A program made the translations under genes and the position numbers. A model generated the notes under the pieces. The model was not told the DNA's origin, searched no databases, and saw only the letters and a list, made by a program, of their open reading frames with translations. A stretch of DNA of 64,000 nt from Burkholderiales bacterium (lineage in GTDB: Bacteria > Pseudomonadota > Gammaproteobacteria > Burkholderiales > Burkholderiaceae_C), in assembly GCA_019509985.1 (NCBI GenBank), contig JAEKLF010000045.1:1-64000 (forward strand). Direction: 5' to 3'. Shown piece by piece: positions 57,125 to 64,000 of this stretch (position 1 is its first letter; each line of letters starts with the position of its first letter).

Positions 57125-57246
57125 AGCCGCGCCGGGCGCTGTGGTGGGTGGGGATCGCTATCGTCCTGGCCGCCACGGTGCTCGCCTACCAGCACCCTGC
57201 CGTGATGATCCAGCTCAGCGAGCAGGTCTGGGCCTGCTTCGGATGA
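57121..57246 (+). CDS. Small membrane protein, 41 residues
   Basis: ATG overlaps the MFS stop (ATGA). The product starts MKPRRALWWVGIAIVLAATV and continues [21 protein letters not shown]: a short basic N-terminus, one strong TM helix (about 7-24) and a short tail. The stop overlaps the next gene's start. Overlap at both ends suggests it is translated as part of a three-gene unit. Homology is not known to me. It may be a small partner of the MFS transporter, which is inference. Confidence 0.6.
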   Translation: MKPRRALWWVGIAIVLAATVLAYQHPAVMIQLSEQVWACFG

Positions 57247-57749
57247 TGGGCGCACCTTCAGCCTGGCTGCAGCGCTTCGCGCCAACGCCCGCAGCCAGCG
57301 CGCTCGACGTGGCCTGTGGCTCGGGCCGCAATCTTGTCTGGCTCGCCGATGCCGGCTGGCAGGTGACCGGCATCGACCGCGACATGGTGGCCACGGCGTC
57401 GTTGCGCCGCCACGCCGAGATCATCGACGCCGACATCGAAGCCGGCGCCTGGCCGCTGGCCGGTCGCGAGTTCGACCTCGTCGTCGTCTGCAACTACCTC
57501 TGGCGGCCGCTGTTCGACGCCATCAAGTCGGCCGTCAAGCCGGGCGGCTGGCTGATCTGGGAAACCTTCGCCGACGGTCAGCAAACCATTGGCCGACCCG
57601 CGCGGCCTGACTTCCTGCTGCAGCGGGGTGAACTGCTGCGCGTCTGCCAGGGCTGGCACATCGTGGCTTACGAAGACCTGTTCGAAGGCGGCGTCAACGC
57701 GCGCTTCGTCCAGCGCGTTGCCGCCGTTCGGCCGTCGCCGGCGGCCTAA
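57243..57749 (+). CDS. Class I SAM-dependent methyltransferase
   Basis: 168 residues. SAM-binding motif I is [16 protein letters not shown], with acidic motif II GIDRDM and a motif near [12 protein letters not shown]; the fold resembles TehB/UbiE-type small-molecule methyltransferases. Two successive ATGs (57243, 57246) overlap the stop of the 41-residue gene. The substrate is unknown, and the product is a likely cytoplasmic modifier. It ends 29 bases before dapA. Confidence 0.85.
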   Translation: MMGAPSAWLQRFAPTPAASALDVACGSGRNLVWLADAGWQVTGIDRDMVATASLRRHAEIIDADIEAGAWPLAGREFDLVVVCNYLWRPLFDAIKSAVKPGGWLIWETFADGQQTIGRPARPDFLLQRGELLRVCQGWHIVAYEDLFEGGVNARFVQRVAAVRPSPAA

Positions 57750-57778
57750 AATCGCTTGATTCACTGCACATTCACACC

Positions 57779-58660
57779 ATGAAGCCCATCCTCGGCAGCA
57801 TCGTCGCCCTCGTCACGCCCATGAACGAGGACGGCAGCATCGACTACCCGGCCGTGCGCCGCCTGATCGACTGGCATGTCGAGGAAGGCACGGCCTGCGT
57901 CGGCGTCGTCGGCACCACCGGCGAGTCGCCCACGGTCAGCATGGAAGAGAACCGCGAAATCATCCGCGTCGCGGTCGAGCACGCCAAGGGCCGCATCCCC
58001 ATCCTGGCCGGCACCGGTGCCAACTCGACGGCCGAGGCCATCGAGCTGAGCCGCTACGCCAAGGAAGTCGGCGCGGACTGCACGCTGTCCGTCGTGCCCT
58101 ACTACAACAAGCCGTCGCAGGAAGGCATCTACCAGCACTTCAAGGCCATCGCCGAGGCCGTGGACATCCCCATGATGCTCTACAACGTGCCTGGCCGCAC
58201 CGTCGCCGATATGGCCCCGGAAACGACGCTGCGCTGCGCCGGCCTGCCGGGCGTCTTCGGTGTCAAGGAAGCCACCGGCAACATCGAGCGCGCCGCCTAC
58301 CTGATCAAGCACGCCCCCACCGGCTTTCACATCTACTCCGGCGACGACGGCACTGCGGTCGCGCTGATGCTGCTCGGTGGCCACGGCAATGTCAGCGTGA
58401 CGGCCAACGTCGCCCCTGGCGCCATGGCCGAGTTGTGCCGCCTGGCGCTGGACGGCAACGCCGTCGAGGCCCGCAAGCTCCACTTCAAGCTGCTCGGCCT
58501 GCACAAGCAGTTGTTCTGCGAACCCAGCCCCGGCCCGGCCAAGTGGGCCCTCTCCCGCCTGGGCCGTTGCGGCGCCTCACTGCGCCTGCCCATCACGCCA
58601 CTGACGGTCGCCGGCCAGGCCAGCGTCGGCCAGGCCATGGTCGAAGCCGGACTGCTCTAA
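57779..58660 (+). CDS. dapA: 4-hydroxy-tetrahydrodipicolinate synthase
   Basis: 293-residue TIM-barrel enzyme that condenses pyruvate and aspartate semialdehyde in lysine/DAP synthesis. Schiff-base Lys is K163 (GVKEATGN), the catalytic Tyr is Y135 (LYNVPGRT) and the substrate loop is GTTGESPT. Followed closely by bamC, the dapA-nlpB order also known in E. coli. Confidence 0.97.
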   Translation: MKPILGSIVALVTPMNEDGSIDYPAVRRLIDWHVEEGTACVGVVGTTGESPTVSMEENREIIRVAVEHAKGRIPILAGTGANSTAEAIELSRYAKEVGADCTLSVVPYYNKPSQEGIYQHFKAIAEAVDIPMMLYNVPGRTVADMAPETTLRCAGLPGVFGVKEATGNIERAAYLIKHAPTGFHIYSGDDGTAVALMLLGGHGNVSVTANVAPGAMAELCRLALDGNAVEARKLHFKLLGLHKQLFCEPSPGPAKWALSRLGRCGASLRLPITPLTVAGQASVGQAMVEAGLL

Positions 58661-58729
58661 GCCTCTGGTCTAATGCGCGGCTGCGCCGGCCTAGTCCGGC
58701 GTCTTTGTTCCCCGGAGATTTCCAGCGTG

Positions 58730-59905
58730 ATGTCTGTTTCCTCGCTCCGCCCAACGGCGACCCGTCTGGCCTGCACGGCCTTTGTCCTGTCGCTCGCTGG
58801 CTGCAGCACCATCGACGGCCTTTTTTCGACGGACAAGGTCGACTACCGCGCCGCGGCGCGCCAGACCGGTGGCCTGGAAGTCCCGCCTGACCTGACCCAG
58901 CTCGCCAAGGACAGCCGCGCCCAGGTTCAGGGCGGCTCCATCACCGCCTCGGCCCTGTCGGCCGCCAAGCCCACCGTCGCCGGTGCCGCGCAGTCCATGG
59001 CCGCCAACAGCGTCGCGCCCAATGCCGCCGGCGACGTGAAGCTCGAGCGCAGTGGCACCGACCGCTGGCTGCACACCACGGCCACGCCGGAACAGCTCTG
59101 GCCGCAGCTGCGCAACTTCTGGCAGGAACGTGGCCTGGAGATCGTCAAGGAGCAGCCCGAGCTCGGCGTCATGGAAACCAATTGGGCCGAGAACCGCGCC
59201 AAGCTGCCACAGGACTTCATCCGCTCCACCATCGGCAAGGTCTTCGACGGCCTGTACTCGACCGGCGAGCGCGACATGTACCGCACCCGCATCGAGCGCG
59301 GAACGAACGGCACCGACATCTTCATCAGCCACCGCGGCATGCAGGAGGTCTACACCTCGCAGGGCCGTGACTCGACCGCCTGGCAGAACCGCGCCAGCGA
59401 CCCGACGCTGGAAGCCGAGATGCTGTCGCGCCTGATGCTCAAGCTTGGCGGCCAGGAAGACGCAGCCAAGGCCGTCGTGGCCGAAGCCGGCAAGCCGCCG
59501 CCAGCCACCAGCGCGAGCACGCTGCAGGTCGGTGGCGACACCCCGCGTGCGCGCCGCCCGCTGTCCGAAGTGCCCGACAGCCTGGAAGTCAACGACGGCT
59601 TCGACCGCGCCTGGCGCCGTGTCGGCCTGTCGCTGGACCGCCATGGCTTCACGATCGAGGACCGCGACCGCGCCGCCGGCCTGTTCTACCTGCGCTACGC
59701 CGACCCCGAGCAGGCCGGCAAGGACGAGCCCAACTTCTTCCAGCGCCTGTTCGGCGCCAAGGCTTCGACGCCGGTGCGCTACCGCGTCTCCGTCAAGGCC
59801 GAGGGCGTCAAGAGCGTCGTGCGCGTGCTGGACGACCGCAGCCAGCCGATTGCGGACGACAACGCCAAGCGCATCCTCAGCCTGCTGATGGACGATCTGC
59901 GCTGA
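58730..59905 (+). CDS. bamC: Outer-membrane assembly lipoprotein BamC
   Basis: 391 residues. A type II signal peptide with lipobox (LSLAGC; Cys about 24) leads to the unstructured N-terminus (DYRAAARQTGGLEVPPDLTQL) that binds BamD in known structures, then two helix-grip domains (about 130-230 and 290-390). It is a Bam complex subunit anchored in the outer membrane. ATG 58730 is used; GTG 58727 is adjacent. It lies 70 bases after dapA. Confidence 0.93.
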   Translation: MSVSSLRPTATRLACTAFVLSLAGCSTIDGLFSTDKVDYRAAARQTGGLEVPPDLTQLAKDSRAQVQGGSITASALSAAKPTVAGAAQSMAANSVAPNAAGDVKLERSGTDRWLHTTATPEQLWPQLRNFWQERGLEIVKEQPELGVMETNWAENRAKLPQDFIRSTIGKVFDGLYSTGERDMYRTRIERGTNGTDIFISHRGMQEVYTSQGRDSTAWQNRASDPTLEAEMLSRLMLKLGGQEDAAKAVVAEAGKPPPATSASTLQVGGDTPRARRPLSEVPDSLEVNDGFDRAWRRVGLSLDRHGFTIEDRDRAAGLFYLRYADPEQAGKDEPNFFQRLFGAKASTPVRYRVSVKAEGVKSVVRVLDDRSQPIADDNAKRILSLLMDDLR

Positions 59906-59932
59906 GGCGCAGCGTCACGCGCCTCTGCCGTG

Positions 59933-60712
59933 ATGCGCTTTTGCAGCCTCGGCAGCGGCAGCGGCGGCAATTCGACGCTGGTTGAGGCGAGCCAGGGCAT
60001 CACGACCACCCGCGTCCTCATTGATGCGGGTTTCAGTGAACGCGAACTGAGCCGTCGGCTCGCCCGCGCAGGCTGCACGCCCGCCGACGTCGACGCCATC
60101 TTCATCACGCACGAGCATGGCGATCACGTCGGCTGCTCGCTGGCGTTCGCGCGTCGCCATCGCATCCCGCTGATCACAAGCCGCGGCACCTGGCGCGCCG
60201 TCGGACGCGAAGAGTTCGATGTCGGCCTGTTGCACCTGGCCCGGGGCGGCGAAGCCATCCCGCTGGGCGACATGGAGTTGCAGCCCTTTGCCGTGCCGCA
60301 CGATGCCAACGAACCGCTGCAGCTGACGCTCAGCGACGGACTGGTGCGCCTGGGCATCGTGACTGACCTGGGCAGTGCGCCGGCTGATGTCGCTGCGGCA
60401 CTGGCGGGCTGCAGGGCGCTGCTGCTGGAGTGCAATCACGACGAGGGCATGTTGCGGGCCGGGCCCTACCCGCCCATGCTGAAGCGCCGCATCCTCGGCA
60501 GCCATGGACATCTGTCCAATGCCGCGGCGGCCGATTTATTGCAGCGCTGCCGGCATACCGGGCTCGCCAGCGTCGTGGCGGCGCATCTCAGCGAACGAAA
60601 CAACACTCCGGCGCTGGCCCAGGCGGCCCTTGTTCAAGCCCTTGGCGACGCAGAATCAGATATTCGCGTGGCTCATCCCAGCCTGGGTATCGACTGGCTC
60701 GCACTGAACTGA
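59933..60712 (+). CDS. MBL-fold metallo-hydrolase (YycJ-like)
   Basis: 259 residues with the metallo-beta-lactamase signature THEHGDH (HxHxDH), a start MRFCSLGSGSGGNSTLVE typical of the YycJ/WalJ group, and conserved His in GSHGHLSN and AHLSERNN. Known YycJ-like proteins are single- or double-stranded-DNA 5' exonucleases in mismatch repair, so this role is possible. ATG 59933 is used; an upstream GTG is adjacent. It follows bamC after 27 bases. Confidence 0.88.
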   Translation: MRFCSLGSGSGGNSTLVEASQGITTTRVLIDAGFSERELSRRLARAGCTPADVDAIFITHEHGDHVGCSLAFARRHRIPLITSRGTWRAVGREEFDVGLLHLARGGEAIPLGDMELQPFAVPHDANEPLQLTLSDGLVRLGIVTDLGSAPADVAAALAGCRALLLECNHDEGMLRAGPYPPMLKRRILGSHGHLSNAAAADLLQRCRHTGLASVVAAHLSERNNTPALAQAALVQALGDAESDIRVAHPSLGIDWLALN

Positions 60713-60790
60713 GTCGGCAACTCAATCCGGTCGAGCAAAGTTTTGTAACCGCGCTCGAAATCAACGCCCGAGCGTCGCGAAAAAGAAAAA

Positions 60791-60816
60791 GCCGCCGCTG
60801 CCTAAGCAGCGACGGC
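60791..60816. terminator. Bidirectional intrinsic terminator
   Basis: GCCGCCGCTGC (60791-60801) / GCAGCGACGGC (60806-60816) with one mismatch and loop CTAA. A-rich on the left and CTTTT on the right, so it can end both the MBL gene and the convergent lipoprotein gene (stop at 60840). Confidence 0.8.
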
Positions 60817-60839
60817 CTTTTCCGCGGGGACGAAGCGGA

Positions 60840-61052
60840 TTACTTCGAAGCGGCCGAAGCGGCAGCGTCAGCAGCCATCGAGGCAGCCGAAGCAGCAGCG
60901 TCAGCGGAGCTGGCAGCAGCCATGGCTTCCGAAGCGGCCGGGGCCGGGGTCACGACCGCAGCGGGGACCTCAACCTTGGGTTCTTCCTTCTTGCTGCAAG
61001 CGCTCAGAGCAACGGCAGCCAGCAGGGAAGCCAACAGGATCGACTTATTCAT
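60840..61052 (-). CDS. Ala-repeat lipoprotein with C-terminal lysine (Lpp-like)
   Basis: 70 residues. A type II signal peptide with lipobox LSAC places the lipidated Cys at residue 19. A short charged and Pro-rich segment (KKEEPKVEVPAAVV) is followed by an Ala/Ser-rich tail with an 11-residue repeat (ADAAASAAS at 50-58 and 61-69), ending in Lys70. Mature length (52) is near that of Braun's lipoprotein, whose C-terminal Lys is joined to peptidoglycan. This role is inference. GAGG lies upstream of ATG. A strong terminator follows. Confidence 0.75.
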   Translation of the reverse strand: MNKSILLASLLAAVALSACSKKEEPKVEVPAAVVTPAPAASEAMAAASSADAAASAASMAADAAASAASK

Positions 61053-61213
61053 ACTTGTCCTCAAACGTTTAAACGACGGTGCACACCATAACTTTGGGGT
61101 CGTGCGCCAGTGTTTGTGCACCAACGGCCGACCCCGACAGAACAAGACGCGGAAAACCTCGAGCGCTTCCCTCGCCTAGCCACTGATTATAGGGGTCGGC
61201 CTGTCACAAACAC

Positions 61214-61708
61214 TCAAAGGCCCAAAGTCGTGGGCGCAAATGAATCACTGGAGCGTTGCGCCAGGGCATCAAACCACTCCATGGCACGCAGCCGCTGGGC
61301 CGCATCCAGGCTCAGTTCGCCGCGCCACAAATGGCGATCAAAAAGGCGCAGGCTCACCGTCGTCTCGGCGCCGACAGCGAGCAGCAAGCTTTCGGGCGCG
61401 GCCTCCAGCCTGAACTCTGGATCGACGGCGCGCGCCGTCACGCAATGCGCGTAGTCGCGCCGCCAGCGCACGAAGCGCGGATGCCGGCGCACGATGTCGT
61501 CGTACTGCAGCGCGAGCAGGTGGAGCTGGCGCCCGGTCCTGGCCCAGCCCGTCAGCGCGGCGAGCGCTGCGGCGTCGGACAGCGGCCAGTCGACGAAGCT
61601 GGCATCCCAGGCGTGCAGCTCGCGGCAGCCTTGGTCGCTGGCCCAGCCCAGGGTTTCGACGAGCAGGCGCTGGAAATCCGCGCGGCTGGCAAAGCTCTGC
61701 GCCTTCAT
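61214..61708 (-). CDS. Hypothetical protein, coupled to the L16 hydroxylase
   Basis: 164 residues, soluble, no recognised domain. Trp/Arg-rich (CRELHAWDASFVDWPLSDAAAL; DIVRRHPRFVRWRRDYAHC). The ATG overlaps the stop of the hydroxylase gene (ATGA, 61705-61708), so it is translated from the same mRNA. The sequence AWDASFVDWPLSD with DRHLWRGEL resembles a phospholipase-D-like-associated fold seen in Burkholderiales proteins of unknown function, but this is a weak impression. Confidence 0.65.
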   Translation of the reverse strand: MKAQSFASRADFQRLLVETLGWASDQGCRELHAWDASFVDWPLSDAAALAALTGWARTGRQLHLLALQYDDIVRRHPRFVRWRRDYAHCVTARAVDPEFRLEAAPESLLLAVGAETTVSLRLFDRHLWRGELSLDAAQRLRAMEWFDALAQRSSDSFAPTTLGL

Positions 61709-62820
61709 GCCGTCAGCGGCTGCATCCAGCCGTCCTCGGTCCATTGATCGAGCAGTTCGCGCGCATCGGCCGACAGCCGTGCAACCTCGGCGGCGTTCAG
61801 CGTCCGGTTGTCAGCCAGGCGCCGCATCAAGGCCGCATCGCGGCCACCGGCGCGAAAGCTCTCGCCGTTCAGGAAGACATGGGCTTCGTCATAAAGCATG
61901 CGGCTGCGCCGGTCGAGCGCGGCGCCCTGCCCCGGCGGGAGCGGCTCGCCAGGCTCGAACCAGACCTGGGCCTTGGGCTCGGTCAATGCCTCGCCCAGCG
62001 CCCGCTCCAGCGCCTGGGGCCGCTGCACGGCGGCCTCGACGGCGCGGCGGGCGAAGTCCAGCAGCGCCACCGGCACGCGGGCCGGCTCGATTGACGCCTC
62101 CTGGCGCGGGTCGGCGTAGAGCTTGCCGGTCTCGTCCAAGTCGTCGAACAGGCGCGGCAGCAGTTCGGCCGCCAGGCCTTCGGCCGTCGAGGCCCGAAAG
62201 CCCACCGAGCCAGTCACGCAGCCCGGCCCGACGGCAATGCCGTCGTGCGCCCAGCCCGGTGGCAGGTAGAGCATGTCGCCAGCGTCCAGCACGAACTCCT
62301 CCTCGGGCGCGAAGTTGGCAATGATCTTCAACGGCACGTCGTCGCGCAACACCGCGTCGCGTTGCGCGCCGATACGCCAGCGCCGCCGGCCGGCGAGCTG
62401 GATCAGGAAGACGTCGTAGGAGTCGAAATGGGGGCCGACGCCGCCGCCGTCGCTGGCGATCGACAGCATCAGGTCATCCAGTCGCGCGTCGGGCACGAAG
62501 CGGAATCGGTCGAGCAGCGCGCGCGCTTCGGCCAGATGTTGGTCGAGTCCCTGCACGAGCAGCGTCCAACCCGGCTTGCTCATTGCGGGCAGGCGCGCGA
62601 TGGGGCCTTGCTTGAGTTTCCATTCACCGTCGAAGGCGGTGACCAGACGGGATTCGACGCCGTCACGTGCGGCCAGCGCGGCCAGGTCTTTCAGCGAGGC
62701 GGGCGGCGTCACGCCGGCAAAGGCCTGGCGCACGAGCAGCGGTTTCTTTTGCCAGTGGCGGCGCATGAACTGCGCCGGGCTCAGGCCGGCAAGCATGGGG
62801 GTCGGGAGGGCGGTCTGCAT
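61705..62820 (-). CDS. roxA: 50S ribosomal protein L16 arginine hydroxylase (JmjC/cupin)
   Basis: 371 residues of the YcfD/RoxA type 2-oxoglutarate oxygenase that hydroxylates L16 Arg81. The Fe(II) triad is visible: HFD (HxD) in GVGPHFDSYDVFLIQ and the later His in GWAHDGIAVGPG. The C-terminal winged-helix dimerisation domain is present. ATG 62820 begins MQTALPTPMLAG; the longer in-frame starts run into the SlyD gene on the other strand. Divergent from the SlyD-like gene with 40 bases between starts. Confidence 0.88.
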   Translation of the reverse strand: MQTALPTPMLAGLSPAQFMRRHWQKKPLLVRQAFAGVTPPASLKDLAALAARDGVESRLVTAFDGEWKLKQGPIARLPAMSKPGWTLLVQGLDQHLAEARALLDRFRFVPDARLDDLMLSIASDGGGVGPHFDSYDVFLIQLAGRRRWRIGAQRDAVLRDDVPLKIIANFAPEEEFVLDAGDMLYLPPGWAHDGIAVGPGCVTGSVGFRASTAEGLAAELLPRLFDDLDETGKLYADPRQEASIEPARVPVALLDFARRAVEAAVQRPQALERALGEALTEPKAQVWFEPGEPLPPGQGAALDRRSRMLYDEAHVFLNGESFRAGGRDAALMRRLADNRTLNAAEVARLSADARELLDQWTEDGWMQPLTA

Positions 62821-62860
62821 GCAGACATTGTGCCGAGGAGCACGTGCGAAAATCCGCCCC

Positions 62861-63382
62861 ATGCAAGTGACCCGCCCCTGTGTCGTCTCCCTGCGTTGGA
62901 GACTTGAAGATGCCCAAGGCCAGCTCATCGACGAGCTGAACGAGGCAATGGAATTCCTGCACGGTGGCGACGATCTGTTCGCCAAGGTCGAGGAAGCATT
63001 GGAAGGCCAGGAAGTCGGGTTTGAGACCAGCCTGGCGCTGCAGCCCGACGAGGCCTTTGGCGACTATGACTCCAACCTCGTCTGCTTCGAGGCGCGCAGC
63101 CTGTTTCCGGAAGGCGTCGAGCCGGGTCTGCAGATCGAGGGACTGCCGGAAGGCGCCGCGACGGAAGGCATGCCCGCGGACGTGGTCTACACCGTTACGG
63201 AGGTCTATCCGGAACACGTGGTGCTGGATGGCAATCACCCGCTGGCAGGCATCGGCCTGCGCATGCATGTGACGATGCTGGACGTGCGCGCCGCGACCGA
63301 GGCCGAGGTTCAGGCCGGCTCGGTCGGCGAGCCCATCTTCATGGTGCAGACCGGCGCGCCGCCGGACGAACCCATCCACTGA
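62861..63382 (+). CDS. FKBP-type peptidyl-prolyl isomerase (SlyD-like)
   Basis: 173 residues. The FKBP domain is interrupted by an IF (insert-in-flap) chaperone domain as in SlyD (EAFGDYDSNLVCFEARSLFPEGVEPG...). The start is VTRPCVVSLRWRLEDAQGQLIDE. The C-terminal His-rich metal tail of E. coli SlyD is absent. The product is a cytoplasmic folding helper. A terminator follows. Confidence 0.88.
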   Translation: MQVTRPCVVSLRWRLEDAQGQLIDELNEAMEFLHGGDDLFAKVEEALEGQEVGFETSLALQPDEAFGDYDSNLVCFEARSLFPEGVEPGLQIEGLPEGAATEGMPADVVYTVTEVYPEHVVLDGNHPLAGIGLRMHVTMLDVRAATEAEVQAGSVGEPIFMVQTGAPPDEPIH

Positions 63383-63385
63383 ACC

Positions 63386-63407
63386 GAAGGCGCCTCACGG
63401 CGCCTTC
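63386..63407 (+). terminator. Intrinsic terminator after the SlyD-like gene
   Basis: GAAGGCGCC (63386-63394) / GGCGCCTTC (63399-63407) with a TCAC loop, then TTC. It is symmetric and lies 8 bases from the dut stop, so it may serve both convergent genes. Confidence 0.75.
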
Positions 63408-63414
63408 TTCATTC

Positions 63415-63864
63415 TCAGACCTTGCCTGTAGAGCCGAAGCCGCCGGCGCCGCGGGCGGACGCATCGAAGCTGTCCACACGTCGGAATTGCGCCTGCACGA
63501 CCGGCACGATGACCAGTTGCGCAATGCGCTCGAAGGGCTGAATGACGAACTCGGTCTGGCCGCGGTTCCAGCAGCTGACCATCAGCTGGCCCTGGTAGTC
63601 GCTGTCGATCAAGCCCACCAGGTTGCCCAGCACGATGCCGTGTTTGTGGCCCAGGCCGGAGCGCGGCAGGATGATGGCGGCCAGGCCCGGATCGGCGATG
63701 TGGATGGCCAGGCCGGTCGGGATCAGCGTCGTCTGGCCGGGGGCCAGCGTGATGGCGTCGTCGAGGCAGGCGCGCAGGTCGAGGCCGGCGCTGCCGGGCG
63801 TGGCGTAGGCCGGAATCTGCTCGGCCATGCGGACGTCGAGCACTTGCAGGTCGATCGGGGTCAT
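63415..63864 (-). CDS. dut: dUTP diphosphatase
   Basis: 149-residue trimeric dUTPase that hydrolyses dUTP to dUMP. Motifs 1 to 5 are present: [42 protein letters not shown] and [10 protein letters not shown]. Its start shares a base with the coaBC stop (TGATG), the common coaBC-dut pair. Confidence 0.96.
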   Translation of the reverse strand: MTPIDLQVLDVRMAEQIPAYATPGSAGLDLRACLDDAITLAPGQTTLIPTGLAIHIADPGLAAIILPRSGLGHKHGIVLGNLVGLIDSDYQGQLMVSCWNRGQTEFVIQPFERIAQLVIVPVVQAQFRRVDSFDASARGAGGFGSTGKV

Positions 63865-64000
63865 CAGAGTCGTTTCGAGAGTTCGGCGATCAGCTCGCGG
63901 GCGAGGCTGAGCTTGTCGGCACGGGGTAGTTCGCGCTGCCCCTGCTCGTCGATGAGCAGCAGCGCGTTGTCGTCGCGGCCAAAGGTCGCCGGGCCGAGGT
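63864..64000 (-). CDS. coaBC: CoaBC (phosphopantothenoylcysteine synthase/decarboxylase), 3' end only
   Basis: The last 45 codons of a gene entering from beyond the window: the peptide [20 protein letters not shown] then [20 protein letters not shown] and a stop at 63864-63866. It matches the C-terminal synthetase (CoaB) domain of the fused enzyme of coenzyme A synthesis. Its TGATG overlap with dut shows coupling. Only the end is visible, so the N-terminal decarboxylase part is inferred. Confidence 0.85.
   Translation of the reverse strand, partial: LGPATFGRDDNALLLIDEQGQRELPRADKLSLARELIAELSKRL

Overview
The window is GC-rich, densely coded DNA from a betaproteobacterium, most likely of the order Burkholderiales (Roseateles/Rubrivivax/Leptothrix-like). 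This is inferred from gene order and families: ftsK-lolA-rarA opposite trxB, dapA-bamC, short-tail PEP-CTERM proteins, a class of Crp/Fnr regulator typical of the group, and the style of the intergenic repeats. I see no tRNA, rRNA or CRISPR array. Most of the window is chromosomal housekeeping sequence. It is broken by one intact IS110-family element and one eroded IS66 scar.

Layout. 1-3142: the 3' part of dctB and complete dctD, a C4-dicarboxylate two-component pair; DctD has an altered sigma54-contact loop. 3211-9086 (minus): a Crp/Fnr regulator, ftsK, lolA, rarA and a periplasmic binding protein, read in that order. 9263-10840 (plus): trxB, then rpmB-rpmG with their own promoter and terminator. 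10935-14138 (minus): a DUF3016 protein, a membrane desaturase and an rRNA m5C methyltransferase. 14174-18542: a DUF1345 protein, purN (minus), trpS, a DUF3717/DUF1289 protein and a MATE pump. 18545-20016: an IS110-family (IS1111-like) element dropped into the tiny gap between two convergent genes. 20015-22855 (minus): a Spy/CpxP-like protein, response regulator and sensor kinase. 22987-36185: ettA, a peptide-binding protein, rhlE, a 1411-residue SNF2 helicase, mnmC and a chemoreceptor with a CheR-tether-like tail. 36247-40649 (minus): a membrane protein, rpiA, and an operon of two PEP-CTERM proteins and a GH16 laminarinase behind a striking palindromic operator.

40762-42320 is an accessory scar holding an IS66 transposase relic and an orphan gene. 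42321-47021: a DAHP synthase, an EamA exporter divergent from a LysR regulator, pyrD and a lipoprotein. 47130-54450 (minus): a third PEP-CTERM protein, then the topoisomerase IV locus. There parE and parC bracket a histone-deacetylase-like hydrolase, a GNAT acetyltransferase and a lytic transglycosylase. 54517-60712 (plus): an amidohydrolase, an MFS transporter, a 41-residue membrane protein, a methyltransferase, dapA, bamC and a metallo-beta-lactamase-fold hydrolase. 60840-64000: an Ala-repeat lipoprotein ending in lysine, a small unknown protein, the L16 arginine hydroxylase, a SlyD-like isomerase, dut and the 3' end of coaBC.

The points most worth a second look are the IS110 element with its candidate bridge-RNA region and RBS-sequestering hairpin, the acetylation/deacetylation pair inside the topoisomerase IV locus, the laminarinase operon with its operator, the Lpp-like lipoprotein, and the DctD loop change. 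I found no clear multi-gene defence system or other wholly new module.
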